Shown here: positions 1-11,400 of the stretch, one piece after another
How the letters are laid out: every line of letters starts with the position of its first letter
Position numbering within the stretch: the stretch's first letter is position 1
Assembly (NCBI GenBank): GCA_036365145.1
Contig: JAEOAD010001365.1
Coordinates: 6,422,501-6,486,500 of the forward strand
Source of the DNA: Orientallactaga sibirica
Taxonomy: Eukaryota > Chordata > Mammalia > Rodentia > Dipodidae
Direction of reading: 5' to 3'
Length of the DNA stretch: 64,000 nucleotides
Made by a program: the position numbers and the translations under genes
The notes under the pieces: generated by a model
Databases searched by the model: none
What the model was told of the DNA's origin: nothing
What the model saw: only the letters and a program-made list of their open reading frames with translations

Positions 1-670
1 GCCCCCCGCCCCCCACCTGCCCCTGCTTACGGGTTCCACCACCTTTCAACAGAGTTCCATCAGGGACCAAGTCCCCCGCACAGGGATGCTTGGGGAGCAA
101 ACCAGGTTCCTACCAACTAGCCCCTTCCGCCATGTGTTTGCCGGAGGTATCTGCCCTTGTGTCCCTCCTACTTCCTCCCCCAGCCTCTGCTTCCTCTCGG
201 CCCATCCCCAGCAATCTTGCGTAACTGTGTGGCATGCATGGGCTTGTACATTCCCCAAACACTGCACGGGTCAGAATCCATAAGGCTTCACATGCTCCTC
301 CTGGGGGTGCCCTGGGCAGCAGTGGTCCCATGGGCAACCCCCAGGTCTCCACCTCCCCAGTTTCTTACTCTCTTCCCTGCTTTCCCAACACTTCAACTTC
401 AGCTGTCTTCCAGGCGATAAAATGTGAGTTTCTTAGTGGTAGCTCTTTGTCACAGCTCTGCTGAGTCTTGTCCCTCCAGAAAGAATCCAGGGTCTCAAAG
501 GAGCAATGTATCTTGTCTAAACTGGGCGTCCCTCGAGGTCCGATGGGGACAGTGCACAAAATAGCTTGTGTGTGTGCACACGGTGGCTTAAGTTCCTCAG
601 CCAATGCAAGGAGATGAGGCCTTTTCCCTACTACAAATGTTGATCTATTTACCTTGAAAAGTGATTTCTT
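1..670. other. Single-copy non-coding DNA
   Basis: This is C/T-rich, gene-free sequence. Overlapping ORFs of 60-115 codons occur on both strands but show no domain, codon bias or splice context. No repeat is recognised. Confidence 0.5.
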
Positions 671-873
671 GGGCTGAAGAGTTGGCTCGGCAGTTAAGAC
701 ACTTGCCTGCAAAGCCTAATGACCCAGGTTCAATTCCCCAGTACCCATGTAAAGCACAAGTGGTCCATGCATCTGCAGTTTGTTTACAGAGGCTAGAGGT
801 CCTGACACACCCATTCTCTCTCTTTCTCTCTCTCTCTCCTTCTTTCTCTCTCTCTCTTTGCAAATAAATAAAT
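671..873 (+). mobile_element. DIP-type tRNA-derived SINE
   Basis: The head GGGCTGAAGAGTTGGCT is followed by a GTTCAATTCCCCAG B-box-like core, the CATCTGCAGTTTGTTTACAG body, a long CT-rich stretch and an AAATAAATAAAT tail. It is a diverged full-length copy, transcribed originally by Pol III. Confidence 0.85.
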
Positions 874-881
874 TTAATTTA

Positions 882-1133
882 ATATTTTTAATTTTTATTT
901 ATTTATTTGAGAGCGACAGACAGAGAAAGAGGCAGAGAGAGACAGAGAGACAGAGAGACAGAGACACAGGGAGAGAACGGGCCCACCAGGGTCTCCAGGC
1001 ACTGCAAACAAACTCCAGATGCATGTGCCACCTTGTACATCTGGCTTGCATGGATCCTGGGGAATTGAGCCTCGAACCAGGGTCCATAGGCCTCACAGGC
1101 AAGCGCTTAACAGCTAAACCGTCTCTCCAGGCC
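882..1133 (-). mobile_element. DIP-type SINE, reverse orientation
   Basis: An ATTTATTTATTT tail and GA-rich stretch come first, then the reversed body (CACTGCAAACAAACTCCAGA) and the reversed head ending CGTCTCTCCAGGCC. It is tail-to-tail with the preceding DIP copy, so the two form an imperfect inverted pair joined at their A/T tails. Confidence 0.85.
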
Positions 1134-1329
1134 ATAATTTTTTTTTTTTTTTAAAGAGATTGCTTCTCTCCGAGTGGAGACTGAACAGATACAAGGATTT
1201 ATCTGTTGACGCCTAATTCTGGATGTGATGGTACTCCCAGGTGGAGGGGATGACGTCATGAGAGCAGACACTTCAGGATCAGGAGCAGTACTGGTACAGT
1301 TTAGATCTGAAATGTTCCTCCAAGGCACA

Positions 1330-1965
1330 TGTGTTGCAGGCTTGGGGGTGCAATGGAGCTGTGTTCAAAGGCGGAGTCTTTGAGAGAGGAATGGCATACG
1401 AGGGCTCTGACCTAGGGAATGGACAAGCCCAGGACTGGATTAATTGATTCATAATTTACTGAAATTTGTGGATTATGGAAATTTTAGGAGGTGGGCCATT
1501 GGAAGAACATTTTTTTAAGGATTTTATTTTTATTTATTTATTTATTAGAGAGAGGGGGGAGAGAGACAGAAAAAAAAAGAGTGAGAATGGGCACACCAGG
1601 GCCTCTAGCCACTGCAAACAAACTCCAGATGCATGCGCCACCATGTGCATCTGGCTTATACAGGGCCTGGAGAATCGAACTGGGGTCCTTAGGTTTCACA
1701 GGCCTGTGCCTTAACCGCTAAGCCATCTCTCCAGCCCTGGAAGAACATCTTTGGGAGCATTCTCGCAAAGGGTCTCTCTTGTCCTTGGCTCCTTGTCATT
1801 CTCTTTGCTGTGAGGTGAACTGCGTTGTCTGCCATGACTTCCTCCCCACACACTCATTGGCTCATAACTCGAAAACCCTGAAACCATGAGCCCACATGAA
1901 TCGTCCTCCTCTGACTTGATTTTCTCTGATATTTGCCCCCGTGACAGAAAGCTGACTAAAACATT
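1330..1965 (+). mobile_element. Diverged DNA-transposon-like repeat (URR1-like), split by a DIP SINE
   Basis: The phrases GGGCTCTGACCTAG near 1405 and GAAACCATGAGCC near 1881, plus the 3' end GATATTTGCCCCCGTGACAG, match other copies in this window (4037-4505, 59560-59965, 61256-61570). The layout resembles rodent URR1/hAT-Charlie non-autonomous elements. Family name and ends are uncertain. Confidence 0.45.
1511..1737 (-). mobile_element. DIP-type SINE with target-site duplication
   Basis: This is a reversed full-length DIP element flanked by an exact 11-bp duplication, TGGAAGAACAT, at 1500-1510 and 1738-1748. The duplication proves insertion by target-primed retrotransposition into an older repeat. 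Confidence 0.92.
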
Positions 1966-2872
1966 GCCCCAGTGAAAGGCACCTCAGAGAACTCCCTTCC
2001 CTGTTAGCCTGTGGACACAGAGGGCAGAGACCCCTATCCTGATCAGGAAGCAACCCCTCAACAGACACCTTGACCTGAGGTTTTCCACCCTCCCAAACCA
2101 TGAGAAATAACGCTCACTGGTTTCGAAAACGCCTATTTGATGGTACCATGTGACAGCGGCCCTGATCCCTGGGCCCCTCACAAGTAGCAGGGGCAGAGAG
2201 GGGCTGTGCTGTGCAGCCTAGAATGTTCCCCAGAACGCTCATGGAGAAAGATGCAGCCAGCCCTGCCCAGCTCTATTCTTAGCCACACTCACAGCCAGTT
2301 CTGAGGAGAAGAAGGCTGCTTGTCGTTAAGCGTTCAGCAGTGTCTGGCTTTCTCTGTCCAATCTTCGGTGGAGCCTTCTGTTTCCGCCTTCAGGTACCTG
2401 ATTCGTTCCTGTCCTCATATCAGAATGGGTGGGGGGGGGGGTGGGAAGGAACCATCTGGAAGAGGTGCTGAATCCGCTTCTAGTTTGGGCCCAGCTCCTC
2501 CGTACTCCCTCCCCTCATCTCAGTTATCTGGGCTTTTGTGTTATTTTTACAAGGTTTGGCATCACACATACAGATTACCGACTCCCATTGTCTTACTAAC
2601 CTGCATGGTAATTTCTCTGCCCGGACCATGTGTTTATCATTCAGTGTTCGCCAGCCCTCAGGAGGAATGTTCTAGAAACAGGCCATGGGACTGCCCATCT
2701 GAGCAAAGAGGTCTTCCACACTGCCTCATGACCCTGTACTGTAGCCCACTGGGAAAGGGACTTCACAGTGGAGACGGCAGTTCAGTCAGCCCCTGGTATG
2801 GGAGGCTGCACTAGGAAGACTGGGGAACACGCATAGTCTCTTTAGAGTTTTGTCATCTTTCCATAAGTCCCC
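1966..2872. other. Single-copy non-coding DNA
   Basis: No recognised gene or young repeat. A 164-codon open frame (2320-2814, plus) has no recognisable domain and includes a glycine run encoded by a poly(G) tract, so I treat it as chance. Confidence 0.45.
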
Positions 2873-2905
2873 TCATTCATTCATTCATTCATTCATTCAT
2901 TTATT
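2873..2905. repeat. (CATT)n microsatellite
   Basis: About eight tandem CATT units. Confidence 0.95.
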
Positions 2906-3018
2906 CAGTGTTTATTCACACATTAATTTTTTCCTGCCTTGGTCTCAGTTTCCCCAATAAATAAGCATTGGTGGGTCCAGGGCATAGGAGCAGGTAGCTA
3001 CTTTAAGAAGTGATCCCA

Positions 3019-3168
3019 GCCAGGTGTGGTGGCACACGCCTTTAATCCCAGCACTCGGAAGGCAGAGGTAGGAGGATAGCCACGAGTTCGAGGATACCCT
3101 GAGACTACATAGTGAATTTCAGGTCAGCCTGGGCTAGAATGAGACCCTATCTTGAAAAAGAAAAAGGA
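3019..3168 (+). mobile_element. B1 SINE (7SL-derived)
   Basis: It contains the canonical GTGGTGGCACACGCCTTTAA, CAGCACTCGGAAGGCAGAGG and GAGACCCTATCTTGAAAAAG blocks. It is a full-length monomeric B1 with an A-rich tail. Confidence 0.92.
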
Positions 3169-3223
3169 GGTGATCTCAAGAAATAAACATGAAGGAGACA
3201 CCTTGACTCAAAACTCACCAAAG

Positions 3224-3384
3224 AGCCGGGCATGGTGGCACACACCTTTGATCCCAGCACTTGGGAGGCAGAGGTAGGAGGATCGTCCGAGAGTTCAAGG
3301 CCACCCTGAGACTACATAGTTAATTCCAGGTCAGCCTGGACCAGAGTGAGACCCTACCTCGAAAAACCAAAAGAAAAAAAAAAA
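3224..3384 (+). mobile_element. B1 SINE with 13-bp target-site duplication
   Basis: This B1 begins GCCGGGCATGGTGGCACAC and ends in a poly(A) tail. It is flanked by AAACTCACCAAAG at 3211-3223 and 3385-3397. Confidence 0.94.
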
Positions 3385-3397
3385 AAACTCACCAAAG

Positions 3398-3782
3398 TGC
3401 TGCAAAAAAGTGACAGTGGCGTGTTCAGCACTGACTGAGACATCTCTGTCACACCCTCCAAGGCTCGGGGACCATTGCAGAAGAGGTGGCAGAAAGAAAG
3501 AGCCAAAGGAAGGGCAGGACTGCTTACAATCACTATCTTCCAGACACAAATCCAGTGGCCTTGATATTCACGACCTCACAGTGGCTGGCACTACTTACAC
3601 AAGACCTGCATTTATAGGAAGGGGAAAAATGACATCAAAATAGAAGAGAGACTGGTTGGAAAGAAAGGATCCAGTTGAGGGGTATTTAGGAGAGAAAAGG
3701 GGAGGGTGGTAGGAGAGGGGGGAATTAAAACAGAATACAGTAGAGTAATAAACAACATGGAAAAATGCAAAATAAATAAAAG
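3398..3782 (+). mobile_element. L1 LINE 3' end (5'-truncated, 3' UTR only)
   Basis: The segments AGAGCCAAAGGAAGGGCAGG, CGACCTCACAGTGGCTGGCA and GACATCAAAATAGAAGAGAG match L1 3' UTR sequence. They also match the inverse complement of 23395-23632 in this window. It ends at an A-rich AAATAAATAAAAG tail. No ORF2 coding sequence remains. Confidence 0.7.
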
Positions 3783-4036
3783 AAGAGGGGTCCTTGAGGT
3801 GAGAAGGTGGCAGAGTCCCAGCCACATTCATCTGCGCATTGCCACGGTGGCAGTGCCTCCACCCTGTGGCAGGTCCTCTAAGGAAACAGAGAGCATGTCT
3901 GTGTGGATATTTACATGTGGATGCCCATCTCCATTGACTGAAGGTCACCTTTGGGACATGAAGTCTCCTGTACGCTCAGGCAAGCTCCCATAGATCTTTC
4001 TGCAAGAAAGCCATCAATGAGCAGAAAGAATCCCTG

Positions 4037-4505
4037 TGTTGCGGCTTGAATACAAAGCGTCCCCTAGAAAAAACAGCTCGGGTGACTCCAGATGGGGAGG
4101 AGTGACAGGACTGTGAGGGCTCTGACCTAGCCACTGGCTGAATCTACTCATGGGTCCATAACGTGATGGCATTATCAGAAAGAGCTCTGCAGGTGGGGCC
4201 TATTTGGCGGAAGTAGATTATTCAAGGTACATGTTTGAAAGGTCCCTTGTCTTCTCTCTCTCTTTCTCTCTCTTCTTGCCTTTCTCCTTCCCTCCTTGCT
4301 CCTTCTTGGCTCCCAGCAGATGAACAGCTTTCCTTTGTCAAGCCTTAACACAAGCCCAGAAGCATAGAACCAGCCAACCATGGGTGTGTGCTGGACAGAA
4401 GTCCTTGAAACCGTGAGCCAAAATAAACCCTCCCTCCTCCCCTGAACGTGTTGCTTGGGTATTTGTTACCCTGATGACAAGTCTGATGAACACAGCACGG
4501 CAGTT
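4037..4505 (+). mobile_element. URR1-like non-autonomous DNA-transposon-like repeat
   Basis: It starts near TGCGGCTTGAATACAAAGC, contains GTGAGGGCTCTGACCTAGCC, and ends with GAAACCGTGAGCCAAAATAA and a GTTACCCTGATGACAAG segment. It is the same architecture as several other copies here. A CT-rich stretch at 4248-4275 interrupts it. No coding capacity. Confidence 0.5.
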
Positions 4506-4959
4506 GTAGAGACTGAGAAGTGAGTTGAGGGGACACGAGGGGGTGGGGCATTTAAGAGCACCCTCTGGGGCCATGGGGTGTTTGTGTTGCTGGTGTTGCT
4601 TGTATGCATCCTGGTGTCAGGTCCTGCGTTAGGCTGAAAGGACACGGCACTGCCATGGAAGGTTCAAGGGCTGCCTTTCCAGGAACTTCATAAGACAGAG
4701 CATCCCCTTGTTACACTAAAGAAACCAGGCTCTCCTCTGTCAGTCCCAGAATCTGTTGGTTCCATCCTGACCTACATGACAATGAACAATAGCCAGGAAA
4801 CTCAGTGTGATGGGGTACAACTGGAATCCCAGTACTCAGAAGGCTGAGGCAGGAGGATCATGAGATCCAGCCGGCATGTCTTTGAGTTCTAGGGATTGTT
4901 TCTTGTCCTGAACCGTTCTTTCTCCAGCCTCCACTTTCTGGCCATCCTGAAGTGACCAG

Positions 4960-5135
4960 CTTTTGTCTGACAAATGCCCTTCTGCCATGATGTTGGTTCT
5001 CACCACAAGACAATCACAATGGGTCCATTTGGCCATGGACTGGAACCTCTGAAGCCATGAGCCAAAATAAGTCTCTTCACCTCTTTAGCTGTTAGGCCCA
5101 GTATTTTGTCTTGATGGTGACGAGGTGACAAAGAC
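4960..5135 (+). mobile_element. 3' fragment of a URR1-like repeat
   Basis: It contains GAAGCCATGAGCCAAAATAA followed by ATTTTGTCTTGATGGTGACG, the 3' part of the same repeat family. The 5' part is missing. Weak B1-like similarity just upstream (4796-4870) was not called separately. Confidence 0.45.
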
Positions 5136-5412
5136 AGTTTTAAACAGTTGTGAATTTCCTGAAGCCCTGCACGTAACCAGAACTAACACATGGCCAAAAG
5201 TGTGTGCACAAACACTCATCTCCAGATGTGAGACAGCTGGCAGCACAGGCACCATTACCCTGTTTTGCATGACCGTAAGAGTTGAGTAGCTCGCAAGTGT
5301 ACTTCAGTACACAAAACCACACAACAGTCTCCAGCTATCACTCTTCAAATAACCTAAGATAGAGCAAATGTGTTGGTTTCTGTGTTTGGGGGCCCCCAAA
5401 TTCAAGTTTCTG

Positions 5413-5632
5413 GGGATAGAGATATGGCTGGGCTGTTAAAGGCATTTGCCTGCAAAGCCTGATGGCCCAGGTTCGATTCCCCATTACCCATGTAAAGCCA
5501 GATGGTGCATGCATCTGGAGTTCATTTATAGTAGCAAAAAGCCCTGGCGTGCCCATTCTCACTCTGTCTCCCTCTCTGTCTCCTCTCTCTCCCTCTCTGT
5601 CTCTGCTTGCAGATAAATAAAATATTTTTAAA
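5413..5632 (+). mobile_element. DIP-type SINE (first of two side by side)
   Basis: A head-to-tail pair with the next element. The short sequence CAAGTTTCTG occurs before it, between the two elements and (as CAAGTTCCTA) after the second, consistent with successive insertions at the same site. Confidence 0.85.
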
Positions 5633-5646
5633 AACCCAAGTTTCTG

Positions 5647-5855
5647 AGCTGGAGAGATGGCTTAGTGGTTAAGGCACTTTCCTGCGAACCCTAAGGACCC
5701 AGGTTTGAGTCCCCAGCACCCATGTAAACTAGCTGCATGGTGGTACATGCATCCGGAGTTTGTTTTCAGTGGCTAGAGGCCCTGGTGTGCTCACTCTCTC
5801 TCTCTCTTGAATAAATAAACAAAAATTTATACATATATATATATATATTTAAAAT
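5647..5855 (+). mobile_element. DIP-type SINE (second of two side by side)
   Basis: Starts GAGCTGGAGAGATGGCTTAG, ends in an AAATAAACAAAAA tail that has grown into a (TA)n microsatellite (about 5827-5850). Confidence 0.88.
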
Positions 5856-6725
5856 CCAAGTTCCTAAGCTCTCAGCCTTCTTCTTTCTCAAATGGGTGTG
5901 TGACCAGTGAGCTTCCTTCCCACACCCTCATGCAATGAGTTTACATGAAAACACGGCTTGCTAGTGACCTCAACTGGCATATCTGTCTGGCTACCAACAC
6001 CTTGAAAGGAAACAAAATATTTTGAATGCCTGGGGCCATGAAGCCTTCCTCGCCCCTGTGCAGAGCTGCAGACAAAGAATAAGGCAGGGTGGGGGTCAGG
6101 CTGTCGCCACAGCTAATAGATGTTCTTATGTTGCTCATCTGTCACCTGGCTCCTCCTGGCCGGACATGGAAGTGTTCTCCTGCCTTCCTCAGGTTAGCAG
6201 GACCTGAGTGCAGGGGAATAGGTCTCTGGAGAGGAAATGATTCACATGCCAACAGAGCAGGCTCCCAGCCACCTGCTCCCACCACCCTCTGGACCCTGGA
6301 GGGGGGAAGAGGCCTGACCTAGAGGGGCCCAAGACTCCCTGGCCATATCTATTACCTACATTAGAATAATTTACACTCACTCCTATAAAGCGTTTAATTC
6401 GTCATGCCATCATCCATTCCCGGAGCGTCCTTCTTCACCGTGAATCATTTTTTGAAGTATTTATGCGGACCTCACCGAAAATCGCCCCAGTCAGCAAACT
6501 GAGAAATGGAAAGGCATTAAGAGGTGGTGTTGACCCCAGGGTCACAGGCAGGAGTGTGGCTGGGGTCAGCGGGGCAGGAGAGGGAGCTCGGATGACCACG
6601 GGCGATGTGACCAGGCTTCTGGGCTCTGTCCTCCCTGCCCACACCCTGGCACAAGGAGGACATGTAATCATTAGCATTAGTGATGTGGGAATGATGGGAG
6701 TGAGGGCGTATCTGTGTGCTTCCCC

Positions 6726-6945
6726 ATCTGCGTGTGATGGTGCACACCTGTAACCCCAGCACTTGGGAGCTTGAGGCAGTAAGAACACAATTTTGGGGCC
6801 AGCTGGGGCTACACAGTGAGTCTGAAGACAGGCTGTGCTGCAGAGTGAGACTTCAGAGGGCTGGAGATAACACTCAGAAGTTTAACACTGGCATAAAAAA
6901 CCTGAGGCCCAGGGTTCAACCATAGCACCGCAAAGATTTAAGAAA
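6726..6945 (+). mobile_element. Old B1-dID-like composite SINE
   Basis: A diverged B1 part (GTGATGGTGCACACCTGTAA, CAGCACTTGGGAGCTTGAGG) is followed directly by an ID-like part (GGGCTGGAGATAACACTCAG, GGCCCAGGGTTCAACCATAG) and an A-rich tail. The order B1 then ID on one strand matches the known rodent dimeric family B1-dID. Confidence 0.6.
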
Positions 6946-7274
6946 AAACAAAAACCAAGGCCTTTGCTATAAAGTCATTGGAGTCACCTCCAACTGCAGA
7001 TGTGGGCCCCTCTTGAACAGATGAGGGGAGGGGTCCAGTTGGCCATCTGGGACTAGAACCTCCATTTTCAGATGGGGTCCCTCTGCAGGGAGCTGGACCC
7101 AGACAACTCCGTGGAACCAGCTATTGGACTGCCCTTGTCAGGACAGTGGGTGGCAGCCGTTCTCACCTACAAAGACACACAGCCACACTAAAGGCAAGAA
7201 GGCCCACACTCAGATCTACACCAGTGCTCTTCAGTTGAGCAAAACCAGTATCATGCTTTGTCTGGGGCAAGTAC

Positions 7275-7484
7275 ATTCTTTTCTTTTTTAGTTTTTACTT
7301 ATTTATTTACAAGGAAACAGAAAGAGAGGAAGAGAGAGAGAGAGAGAGAGAGAGAATATGTGTATGTATACATATGTGCAAATGAATTCCATATGCACGA
7401 GCCACTTTGTGCATCTGGCTTTACCCAGGCTGTCAGGTTTCACAAGCATGTGTCTTTAACCTCTGAGCCATCTCTCCAGCTCTA
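7275..7484 (-). mobile_element. DIP-type SINE, reverse orientation
   Basis: TTATTTATTTA tail, GA-rich stretch (AGAGAGAG repeats), reversed body and the reversed head GAGCCATCTCTCCAGCTC. Confidence 0.85.
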
Positions 7485-7565
7485 AGCAGTTTCTCTTCTG
7501 AAAACAACCAAAGGAACTTGTTCCTTCCTTTCCTTTCCCTTCCCTTCTCTCTTCTTCCTTCTCAC

Positions 7566-7640
7566 GGTGCTGAGGATTGAACCCAGGACTACATATATGC
7601 TAAACAAGTGCTCTGCCACTGAGCCACACCTCTGGTTCTA
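7566..7640 (-). mobile_element. ID-like SINE, reverse orientation
   Basis: GGATTGAACCCAGGACTACA and CAAGTGCTCTGCCACTGAGC are the reversed B box and A box regions of an ID element (tRNA-Ala/BC1-related). Confidence 0.75.
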
Positions 7641-7654
7641 GAATTTCTTTCTTT

Positions 7655-7995
7655 TTCTCCGTGTGTGTGTGCAATATGTGGTGTGTGTGTGTGAAGTGGT
7701 GTGTGTGGTGCATACATGTGTGTGCAGATGCTCACATGTCCATTGGAGGGCATCAGGTGCCCTCTGTCACTCCTCCACAGATTTTCTTAACAAAGTCCCT
7801 CTCTGAGCCCAGAGTTGCTGTTTGTGTGAGCCCCAGCGATTCTCTAGTCTCTGCTCCCCACAAGCCTGAGGTTAGAAGCATGGTGGCCATACTCGGCTAT
7901 TTTATGTGGGTGCAGGGAAGATGAAACCAGATGGTCGCAGGCCCTCACGCTTGCATATCAAGCGTTCTTACCACAGAGCCATCTTTCCAGCACTT
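7655..7995 (-). mobile_element. B3-like long tRNA-derived SINE with (TG)n, reverse orientation
   Basis: A TG-rich end (7655-7735) is followed by a roughly 250-bp body and the reversed tRNA-like head ACAGAGCCATCTTTCCAGCA. Two further copies lie at 18950-19461 and 31945-32597. Family assignment within the B2 superfamily is tentative. Confidence 0.5.
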
Positions 7996-8193
7996 AAAAA
8001 CAATCAAGCTAGCACAAAGTTCCTAACGCTCTAGTGATGATTACTAAAGATAGCTAGCTGGACATTTATTTAGTGTTTAGTTGTAGTCCCACTCTGTGCC
8101 AAGCAGTGCTTGTTCCAGGGTCCTAAAAGATAAGAGATTATTCTCCTTGAATTTGCATATGGGCAATGAAAGTAGATCACCATAGGCATAGAA

Positions 8194-8428
8194 GGAAGAC
8201 AGGAAGGAAGGAAGGAAGGAAGGAAGGAAGGAAGGAAGGAAGGAAGGAAGGAAGGAGGGAGGAGGGAGGAGGGAGGGAGGGAGGGAGGGAGGGAGGGAGG
8301 GAGGGAGGGAAGGAGGAAGAAAGGAAGACAGGAAGGAAGGAAGGAAGGAAGGAAGGAAGGAAGATAGGAAGGAAGGAAGGAAGGAAGGAAGGAAGGAAGG
8401 AAGGAAGGAAGGAAGGGAGGGAGGGATA
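8194..8428. repeat. (GGAA)n/(GGGA)n polypurine microsatellite
   Basis: About 235 bp almost purely of A and G: an AAGG block, a central GGGA block, then AAGG again, giving a near mirror-symmetric layout. Long ORFs here (KEGR repeats on plus; PSFLPSFL repeats on minus) are by-products of the 4-bp unit and not genes. Confidence 0.95.
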
Positions 8429-11400
8429 GAGGGAGGTGCCCAGAAAGACAGTAATAGGAAGATGGCCAGGGTGCAACAGAGAACTTGGGAGCCCAGGGGT
8501 CCGCCAGTGACAGGAAGCTTGTCCTTGAGTTGGAAATGCAGAAGGGGAAGGTGCCAAGCACCCAAAGCGTGAGAAGCGGAACTTGCAAAGGCCCTGGGGC
8601 AGGAACAGGTTAAAAAGTGCAAAATCCATTTAGGCTACAGGTTGGTGGTCCTGAGACTGAAGGATGAGGTTGCAGAGCGCCAAGGTCAGATCAAGGCCAG
8701 CAAAACAGGCCAGACAAAAAGGAAGGGTGTGCATTCTAGAGCGAGGACGAACCTTGGAAACACGCTCAGTGAAACAAACCAGACACAAAAGGCCATGTGT
8801 GGTAGACCCCACCCAGTGAAATGTCCACAAGAGGTGACTCTGTGAAAGAAAGCAGGCTGGAGGTGGCAGGAGCTGGGGAGCCCCATTATCTTTGGAGGTA
8901 CTGAAGGTATGTCTAAGATAAGCAGAGGTCTTCAGCATCTTAAGCATAGATGCCACTCAGCCCCACATTTTGAAGTGGTTAATTTCATGTTATGTGATTA
9001 AACTAATATCCACAGACATGTGGAGCTCTCCATGTCATTTCTAGACCAGTGGCCTTCTGCCCAAAACCCTGTACCACATTCCCCTCCTGTCTGGCTCAGC
9101 TCAGTGGCTATGTTCTTCGTGCCTTGGGCTAATTTGATGCTCTGCTGGGCTTGAGTGCAAATCCATGTCTATCCAAAAGCTCCCCCAGTTACTTCAGTGA
9201 TTTTTCTGGCACGTGAAAGCCCAAAATGAAAGTTCTCTTCTGCTGGTCTGACTCGGGGACCAGAGTTTATTGCATGTTGTGCCCTAAAGGGGTTCCCGCT
9301 CTGCTTTCTTAATGCTCTGTTCATCCCCACACATCACTTTGTTGGATTCTGCACCTTATTTTGGGGTGGGGAACATGAGAACCCTCCTCTCCTGTCCCTG
9401 GCTGTGTCCCCAGCACAAGGCCACTGGCCACTCCTGCCAGCCTCCCTCCCACCCCTCCCCCAGTGCAGCTGGGACTGGAGTCCTGATCAATCGGAATTCC
9501 CTGGGAGGAAACAGCAGTGATTTGAGGGAAAACAGAGATAAGTGCCAATAACTTAAAAGACGGGGGTGTCTGTCATTGTCCCTGTCCATGGAGTGAACAG
9601 CAGGCACCTGGTGGTGGGACCTGTGAGCCACCGAGTTTCCAGCCTGGTTCTCATGACCCCTTGCTTCAGAAAGATGCACCCTCTGGGAGAATGGAGCTTC
9701 CACAGATTGTCCCTAGGGGAGCAAAGCATTTTTTCTGCTTCCATCCATCCCAGCCTCGCCTGGTTCCTGGTGCAGTGCCTGGCTCTAGCCACCTCTCCAG
9801 GTGCTAAGAACAGCCACCCTTGCTTGTCAGGCTGTGTCTTGGGCTGACTTGACCCTCTATTGGCCTTGAGTGTGAATCTGTCTCTGCAACAGCTTCCCCC
9901 GTTACTTTACCTGATAGCCAAAAATGGAAGTTCGGGGTGCAGAAGAAAGTGGCCAAGAACAGCTGTCAGGGAAACCGCCGTTGGCAACAAAAGAGCCAGC
10001 CCCAGCCTGCCCTTCCAACAAATAGTGTTTGAGATGAATCTTTGGTCCACAGAGTCCACTTTCTTCTGGGCAATTTGAATCTCTCACCCACTGAAAATCA
10101 CTTTGCAAACAAAGAAAAAAGGAAGGATGGGTTCAAGGTATAATGAGATGATTCAACATGCTTTGCTTTTCTCAACTTTTTTTTTTTTTTTAATGTGACC
10201 TCTGCCTTCAGTCTTGCCAGCCCTCTTTCTCCCAGGCCTGGCTTTTTGGCAGCAAACTTGACATATTTTAGACATATTACAGCAGCAAACTTCCCATCCC
10301 AGGCCAGTTTCTGCTGGGAACCCCTCCCTCTACCTCACTGGTTACCAGGTAAGTGGATTGATGGAGCTCACTTTCCACGCTGGCCAGGCGAACTTCACAT
10401 AACCCCGTGCATAAATAATCACATGTTTTATAAATAGCAGTGGACAAGAGGCTGTAAAACAATGAAGATATATTTGTGCCTTTATGTCGTAGGAATATTT
10501 TCTAAAACGAAGGTTCCATTTGGGGTGGGCTGAATAGGGGTGTGAATACATAACAGTCCCCAAAGTTTCCCAGCACCCCCCTTCTCCAGGTCAGGCCTGC
10601 ACTGTCGTTAGCAAATTGATAAGCTCCATGGGCAAGCTTTATATGTTCTGACACAAGCCTATGACACTTTATAAAAAGAAGTAATCCAGAACAATCTCTA
10701 GGTAATTAACACCTAGATAAACAAACATAAATTTCTATATTGCATTTATTTGGACTACCACTCAAATATGCGTGAACCATGCTTTTTTAATTAAAAGATA
10801 AATCCATGTGACACTTAGCCTCAAACTTAATTATTCAGCATAGTATAATAAAAAATAGAGCCCATTAAATGTGTCTTACACTGTATTTCTGTATTAACAG
10901 CAAAACAGTTCGGTCTGGGATCATTTAAATTTTCCCCCTCCTCTTTGCATGTGATTTCCCTGTTCACATAAGCTCTCCCTCCTGTCTCCTCCCGCCCCCA
11001 ACATTTCTCTTTTCTCTTAGCACCAACAGGTGAAGAGTTTAAAACCCTACCCAAACCCCTACAGAGAATGCTCAGCTGGGGGACATTTTTAATATCGCAT
11101 TACACTTGGAGTTTGTTCTTTCCCTTCTCCATGGAAACATACCTCTGGTTTGGTGGAACATGGCCAGTCCTCTCTTGAGTGAAGATCACAGAATTTAATA
11201 GAAATTTCCTTGGGATGGTGCTTACAACACGCCAGGTGAGCTTTTCTTAATACACTGTTATAATACAGATGTGAAACGGAGAAGGAGGAGCGTGTAAGTT
11301 CCAGACTGCAAGAGACAGCAGGGTTATCATCTTCAGAAAAGTTTCTCAGTGCAAACTTGTAGCATGGTGCAGGGTATCTCGGAGCTCAGTCACTTCTGCC

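Noticed and set aside
671..760. tRNA-like A and B box sequence (also in every DIP and ID copy)
   Set aside because: These are SINE heads with diverged boxes and SINE bodies and tails. No cloverleaf with matched acceptor stem is evident, so no tRNA gene was called.
3398..3782. Possible retroviral LTR
   Set aside because: No TG...CA termini or duplicate partner. The similarity pattern and A-rich end fit an L1 3' UTR, and a second inverse copy exists at 23395-23632.
8070..8629. Three overlapping minus-strand ORFs of 150-181 codons
   Set aside because: They translate the GGAA microsatellite in three frames (PSFLPSFL). All three frames being open reflects the 4-bp unit, not selection.
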